Shown here one piece after another: positions 7,489 through 11,461 of a stretch of DNA of 11,461 nt. The translations under genes were made by a program, and so were the position numbers. The notes below the pieces were generated by a model. The model ran no database searches. It had not been told where the DNA came from and saw nothing but the letters and a program-made list of their open reading frames with translations. Origin of the DNA: Brachionus koreanus (taxonomy: Eukaryota; Rotifera; Eurotatoria; Ploima; Brachionidae); contig PJRA01000475.1 of assembly GCA_016987375.1 (NCBI GenBank), positions 151,474 to 162,934 on the forward strand, written 5' to 3'. Numbering within the stretch: position 1 is the stretch's first letter; every line of letters starts with the position of its first letter.

Positions 7489-8441
7489 TCTTTGGGCTTG
7501 AGGTTTAAACGTTTTATTGATTTGAGAAATAAATCTAATTGCACAATAATTACTATAATATTGCTTTTAAATGTGACACTGTCTTATTTCTGAGAAATTG
7601 TGTGAAACTAGTGATTTTTTGCAGATACAATTCCTCTTGAAAATTAAATGAAACTAGATAGGAAAGTATGTGAACCGTAAAGAAAATTTTTGAATTTTTT
7701 TTAAACAGTATAGAAAGTCTAAAAATTGATTGTTTTTGATATTTATTTTTAAAGATAATATTTTCCTGACATTCCTGAATTTTTTCAAACATATAAAAAC
7801 AATGGGTATTTTGATACAACAATTTTAAATTATTCTTTTCCCGTCATTAGATAGGTCAATCAGAAACAAGTCACCTATACTTTCAGAGTCAATTTAGGTA
7901 TACTGGCATTCGATTTCATCAACGACAAAGCCTAGTCGAAACTTAAAGTATGTAATTGTTATTGTACATTGTATATATGTTCAATTAAAGTATGCTCGAA
8001 AGAATCCAAAAAAAAAAAAGCAATTCAGGTGCAGAAATTTCAAATGAAATCTACTATTAATATTTTTCATTTATTTAATTTTCTTCAATAAAAAAATAAA
8101 TATAATTTTTTAATTTAATGCAAAAAAAATAATCCTTAAGATTGTACATTTTAGTGTTTAGTTCAATTATAGAACATAAATGTCTAAAAAGTACATTTTT
8201 GAAAGAAAAATTTTACAACAAATATGCTTTTTTTCCAGTTTTTTTTATTTAATTTTTTTATTCAAATCCTAGGATCATACCGGGACTAAAGCATTCAAAA
8301 AAATTCATATGTAACAACCACTCGACTGTCGAGTTTTGAATTTTTAATTAAGTTTATTTTATTTTTAAATTTTACTTACTTTTAATTAAATGGTACCGGA
8401 CCTGGATACGTCTCAGCAAAGTAATAATAAAACAAAAAGTT

Positions 8442-8446
8442 AAAAA
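8442..8446 (-). terminator. RNA polymerase III T-run terminator of the 5S gene
   Basis: On the minus strand, TTTTT begins 4 nt after the mature 3' end of the 5S RNA. This is the standard pol III stop for 5S genes and supports a transcribable gene rather than a fragment. Confidence 0.8.
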
Positions 8447-8449
8447 TGG

Positions 8450-8569
8450 AGGCCTAGAACACCCGGTATTCCCAGGCGGTCACCCATCCAAGTACTAACC
8501 GGGCTCGACGTTGCTTAACTTCGGTGATCGGACGAGAACCGGTGCATTCAACGTGATATGGTCCTAGGC
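8450..8569 (-). rRNA. 5S ribosomal RNA
   Basis: This is a complete 120-nt 5S rRNA, a structural RNA of the large ribosomal subunit. RNA position 1 is at 8569 and position 120 at 8450. Positions 1-9 (GCCUAGGAC) pair with 110-118 (GUUCUAGGC) as helix I. Helix II pairs 14-21 with 57-65, with the usual bulged C63. The near-invariant core is intact: CACCGGUUCUCGUCCGAUC, AAGUUAAGCAACG, GGUUAGUACUUGGAUGGGUG and ACCGCCUGGGAAUACCGGGU. The internal pol III promoter is present: A box about RNA 49-61 (8521-8509) and C box about 81-99 (8489-8471). A T5 terminator follows. Only one copy is in the window, so here it is dispersed or at the edge of an array. Helix I and II carry base changes that keep pairing, pointing to a functional variant. 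Confidence 0.97.
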
Positions 8570-8936
8570 ATTATTTATTTCATAAATTCTTTATTTCAAG
8601 ATTTAAAAACCAATAAATAAATTATTCTAAATTTTGATTTTAATTTCAAAAATAAAATAAAGCTAATGCAAAAAATCTCACCTATATTGTTAGTCATTTT
8701 GAATAAATATCTCTTTTCAAGCGATTTATTTTTTCCTTTAAAGTTTTATTCCCTATTAAAGAAGTATGTAGTTTTTATTTATTTAAAAATAAATTAGGCT
8801 ACTTCAATGATGAATGCATCGATTTAACAGATCTTTTCTAAGATTATTGTTTCAATCGAAGCAGAGAAGTAGTTTTTTAGTCAAACATAATTTGAAAATA
8901 AAGAAACATTAAATTATTATGCTTTTATGTATTCTC

Positions 8937-8958
8937 AATTATTAATTAATTAATAATT
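8937..8958. repeat. 22-bp perfect palindrome, all A/T
   Basis: The stretch AATTATTAATT is followed immediately by its exact reverse complement. It is composed only of A and T, so chance occurrence in this region is plausible. Confidence 0.6.
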
Positions 8959-9860
8959 TCTAAAGATATTAATTACTATATTTCAGAAAAACAAGAGTTT
9001 TTCAAAAAAATAGAAATAATTGCAAAACTAAATTTTTTCTTTGATGTTATTTTTATTAAAGGTTGATCAAGTATTGTCAATTTTTGATGTCTCGTTTATT
9101 TTCAATCTAAACACTTATAGAAAATTTTTTAAATTTTTAATTTAACATGCCTTTAGTATAAAATCTGTCTGAAATGGACTTTTGTTTTACGTAATTATTT
9201 TTCAAATAAAAAAACGAATTATGGTCAAATTTTGTCTCAAAGAAATTTTAAAAATTTCCTCAAAATTAGCAAGCTACTTAGTTACACCTTTTTTAGTTAA
9301 ATTATTTTTTCTTATGCAAAAATAAAACATCATTTTTTTTGAATAATTTTTAAATAAAGTAAATTTCTTTACATACTTTTTTTTCATATTTTTTATTAAA
9401 TTAAATTATATATCAAAGTCTTTCAACTGGTTTTGATGAAAAAGGTGTATATTAAAAATTTTTGTCATTTAAGTCATTAATTTGATTTTAAATAACTGTG
9501 ACTAATAAACAAGTCTGATCTCATAAAAAAAAAAATAAATAAGAAGTATATAGATCATTTTTTTAATGTTTACTTTTAATTTATAAAAGTATTTGTAAAC
9601 AAGCATTAAAATTGAATTCAAATATTGATTTCAAATAAGTAATTTGATGAGAAAATTTTAACAACTACAATCAACTTGAAATAAAAAACTTAAAAGTTAA
9701 CTTTACACAAATAATACTTGATTTTAAAAATTTAAAATATTGATCTGAATGGATTGAGAAAATATTTTTTGAAAGTTATTTTTTTTTATATTTACAAAAC
9801 ATGTAAAGCATGTAAAATTAAAATTGTTTGAATTGAAAAAAAAAATTAATTTTAACAATA

Positions 9861-10012
9861 GAAGCACCAAGCATTGTTTCATGATTTTTATTCAAAAATA
9901 TTTTTAAAAAAAAAATTTAAAATCTGCATAAATCAAAAAATATATATTAATTCGACAAATTCATTCAAAAGAGGTAAGGATTTAAAAATTTTTCAAACTC
10001 GTTTGGTGCTTC
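9861..10012. repeat. Inverted 12-mers 128 bp apart
   Basis: GAAGCACCAAGC (9861-9872) and GTTTGGTGCTTC (10001-10012) are reverse complements at 11 of 12 positions, with weaker similarity extending about 8 bp outward. They stand out because they are GC-rich in very AT-rich DNA. They could be ends of a small degraded element or the stem of a large hairpin. Confidence 0.45.
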
Positions 10013-10272
10013 TTGTGTTGATATCTAAAGATAAACTCTTAGTATTGATCATTTACCTCAAGATTTCAATTTTCTGTTTTAATAAGTTTTGAAAATTTTT
10101 AAAAATTTTGCCATAACTATCAGATCAAATTATGTTAAAATTAGCAATATATTTTTTGAATTTAAGCTTTAAAATAAAGCTTTAAAAAAAGCAAATAATA
10201 AAAAATTAAACTTGAATCTATTTGAGAAATTTGCACATTCTAGATAAAAAAACAAAACAACATCGTCCATAG

Positions 10273-10278
10273 CACGTG
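10273..10278 (+). promoter_or_regulatory. Possible E-box CACGTG upstream of threonine aldolase
   Basis: The palindrome CACGTG lies 67 bp before the threonine aldolase ATG, in otherwise AT-rich DNA. It is the core site of bHLH factors of the Myc/Max, USF and MITF type. Position and composition make it a candidate; nothing else supports use. Confidence 0.3.
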
Positions 10279-10345
10279 ATCTAAATAAAACCAAATTTTA
10301 AATTTTGAGCAAATTCTAAACTATTCTTTCTAATTATTTTAAAAA

Positions 10346-11331
10346 ATGCAAGAAAAACTAATTGAGCTACGTAGTGATACTTTTACTAAGCCAACACCTG
10401 AAATGCTTCAGGAAATGATTAAAGCCGAAGTAGGTGACTCGGTCTACAACGAAGATCCAACTGTAATAAGTAATAGAAAAAAAAAACACTTAGTAATAAT
10501 TAAAATAGAAATTAAATTAATTTTAATGAAGAATTGGAACAAGTTGTGAATGATTTATTTGGCAAAGAGGCAGCACTTTTTGTGCCATCAGGAACAATGG
10601 CAAATCTGGCAGCTATGATGACCCATTGTAATGAGCGTGGCTGCGACATAATTGTTGGTGATAACAGCCATTTTAATTTGTGGGAGCAAGGCAATGTGAG
10701 TCAAATTGCCGGCATCTATTGCAAACAGATCACAAACAACCAAGACGGAACTTTTGACTTGGAAAAATTTGAACATTTAATATCGGATCATACTGATTGT
10801 CATTGTTCCAGAACCAAAGTAGTTTGTATTGAGAACACTCACAATCAGTGTGGTGGCAGAGTTCTGCCTATGAGTTTTATTCAGAATTTGCGTGAGATAT
10901 GCAATCGAAATGACATTATGATACATTTAGATGGCGCTAGGATAATGAATGCGTCAATTGCTAGTGGCCTTAGTGTCAAAGAACTTTGTCAGCACTGTGA
11001 TTCAATTAATTTTTGCCTGTCAAAAGGCCTCGGGGCTCCCATAGGCAGTGTTCTAATTGGAAAAAAGGACTTCATTGCAAGAGCTAAGCGAGTACGCAAA
11101 GCTTTGGGTGGAGCGATGAGACAAGTTGGCCTGTTGGCGGCCGCTTGTTTGCATGCGTTGCAAAAAGCTAATGAAAATTTGACAAAGGACCATGCAAACG
11201 CAATTAAATTGGCCAATGGAATCAGCACAGGCAGTGTAGTTCAGCTTGACAATAAAGTGGAAACAAATATTGTTCATTTAAAGCTTCATCCGAATATCAA
11301 AATAGCGGATTTTATACAAAGACTTGCTCAA
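10346..11331 (+). CDS. Threonine aldolase (PLP-dependent), two exons in window, C-terminus beyond the right edge
   Basis: It cleaves L-threonine (usually also allo-threonine) to glycine and acetaldehyde, using pyridoxal phosphate. Exon 1 is 10346-10469 and exon 2 is 10532-11331, joined by a phase-1 62-nt intron to give [20 protein letters not shown]. The N-terminus [15 protein letters not shown] and the segment [11 protein letters not shown] are family hallmarks. Visible active-site features: SGTMAN (61-66, cofactor phosphate site), His88 in GDNSH (the His that stacks on PLP), ENTHNQCGG (142-150), HLDGAR (173-178, Asp175 and Arg178) and Lys206 in [10 protein letters not shown], the Schiff-base lysine. 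The window encodes 308 residues up to [10 protein letters not shown] and FIQRLAQ. A donor CAA|GTATTT follows at 11332, and read-through would add only V-F-L-I before a stop. Roughly 50-60 C-terminal residues expected for the family are therefore on exons beyond the window. The ATG is the first in frame and gives the expected N-terminal length. D/L stereospecificity cannot be read directly, but the sequence type is the L-threonine aldolase class. Confidence 0.93.
10470..10531 (+). other. Threonine aldolase intron 1 (62 nt)
   Basis: Two GT dinucleotides could serve as donor, at 10463 and 10470. Only 10470 (AATAA|GTAATA) joined to the acceptor ending GAAG at 10531 keeps the frame, and it produces TVIKLEQ, matching the family's TV-x-x-L pattern. 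Unspliced, the frame drifts into Lys/Ile-rich nonsense. Confidence 0.85.
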
Positions 11332-11461
11332 GTATTTTTAATTTAATTATACTATAACAATAATTACAAGGCTAATATAATTAAAACTAATTAATAGTCA
11401 GTATTTTTAAAAAGACCTTAAATTAAAAATCAACTATAAAATTATTTAAAATATAGTTAAT
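11332..11461 (+). other. Threonine aldolase intron 2 (partial)
   Basis: The donor is at 11332 (GTATTT). The remaining 130 nt are AT-rich and show no stretch encoding the expected conserved C-terminal block, so the next exon should lie past the right edge. An alternative is a truncated allele that ends at the TAA at 11344-11346. Confidence 0.65.

Larger units (their letters stand above)
7257..8449. other. Intergenic, non-coding, AT-rich (1.2 kb)
   Basis: This lies between the start of the 6156-7256 gene and the 3' end of the 5S gene. I see no convincing coding frame, tRNA or element. It should hold the promoter of the OTU-like gene, but no motif stands out. An 11-bp inverted repeat lies at 7450-7488, and its left-arm sequence recurs at 8037-8047. 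A small hairpin ACTCGA/TCGAGT sits near 8321-8335. Confidence 0.65.
8570..10345. other. Intergenic, non-coding, very AT-rich (1.8 kb)
   Basis: No frame here looks coding; the longest, near 9874-10092, is made of Phe/Lys/Ile/Asn codons as expected from AT-rich DNA. A 22-bp AT palindrome lies at 8937-8958, an inverted pair of GAAGCACCAA-type 12-mers at 9861-9872 and 10001-10012, and the sequence AAGCTTTAAAA is duplicated near 10166-10188. The right end should contain the threonine aldolase promoter. Confidence 0.65.

Noticed and set aside
7553..7822. Minus-strand open frame of 89 codons
   Set aside because: Its composition (Phe, Lys, Ile, Ser, Asn) is what AT-rich DNA gives, with no recognisable motif and no neighbouring exon to join. 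It is probably chance.
9874..10092. Plus-strand open frame of 72 codons
   Set aside because: It is Lys/Ile/Phe-rich low complexity crossing an inverted-repeat arm, with no motif and no link to the threonine aldolase frame.
10463..10464. Alternative threonine aldolase donor right after the Thr codon
   Set aside because: With the acceptor at 10531 it shifts the reading frame, while the donor at 10470 keeps it and gives a family-like junction.

Overview
The window reads as nuclear DNA of an AT-rich, compact metazoan. Genes are interrupted by very short introns (46, 61 and 62 nt), intergenic DNA is AT-rich, a eukaryotic 5S rRNA gene is present, and one gene encodes the ciliary axoneme protein CFAP44. 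Short introns, an AT-rich genome, a lophotrochozoan-like 5S sequence and a Tc1/mariner transposase of the 'VFWPDLASSH' type would fit a rotifer (for example a monogonont such as Brachionus). That placement is inference, at about 50%.

Layout. 1-698 is an intron of CFAP44 that carries, in antisense, a decayed Tc1/mariner-type transposase running in from beyond the left edge. 699-2412 (minus) holds the first two coding exons of CFAP44; the rest lies beyond the left edge. Only 106 bp upstream of it, on the same strand, is a two-exon gene (2519-4223) for a 552-residue, highly charged, probably disordered protein with a perfect 90-bp tandem repeat. 4224-6155 is non-coding and contains a cluster of short hairpins and an 88-nt pre-miRNA-sized inverted repeat. 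6156-7256 (minus) is a single-exon gene for a 366-residue protein whose N-terminal half resembles an OTU fold with Ser in place of the catalytic Cys. A complete 5S rRNA gene (minus, 8450-8569) with a T5 terminator follows a 1.2-kb gap. After a further 1.8 kb of AT-rich DNA comes a plus-strand, PLP-dependent threonine aldolase (10346 onward, one 62-nt intron), which is cut by the right edge.

How the genes relate. They do not form a pathway. The one suggestive linkage is the 106-bp head-to-tail spacing between the charged-protein gene and CFAP44. A T-rich tract ending in AG sits just upstream of the CFAP44 start, as expected if the two are co-transcribed and separated by trans-splicing. The main items for a second look are this pair, the OTU-like pseudoenzyme, the long hairpin, and a 5S gene with three compensatory base-pair changes relative to the usual metazoan sequence. 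I did not find a clearly new multi-gene system.
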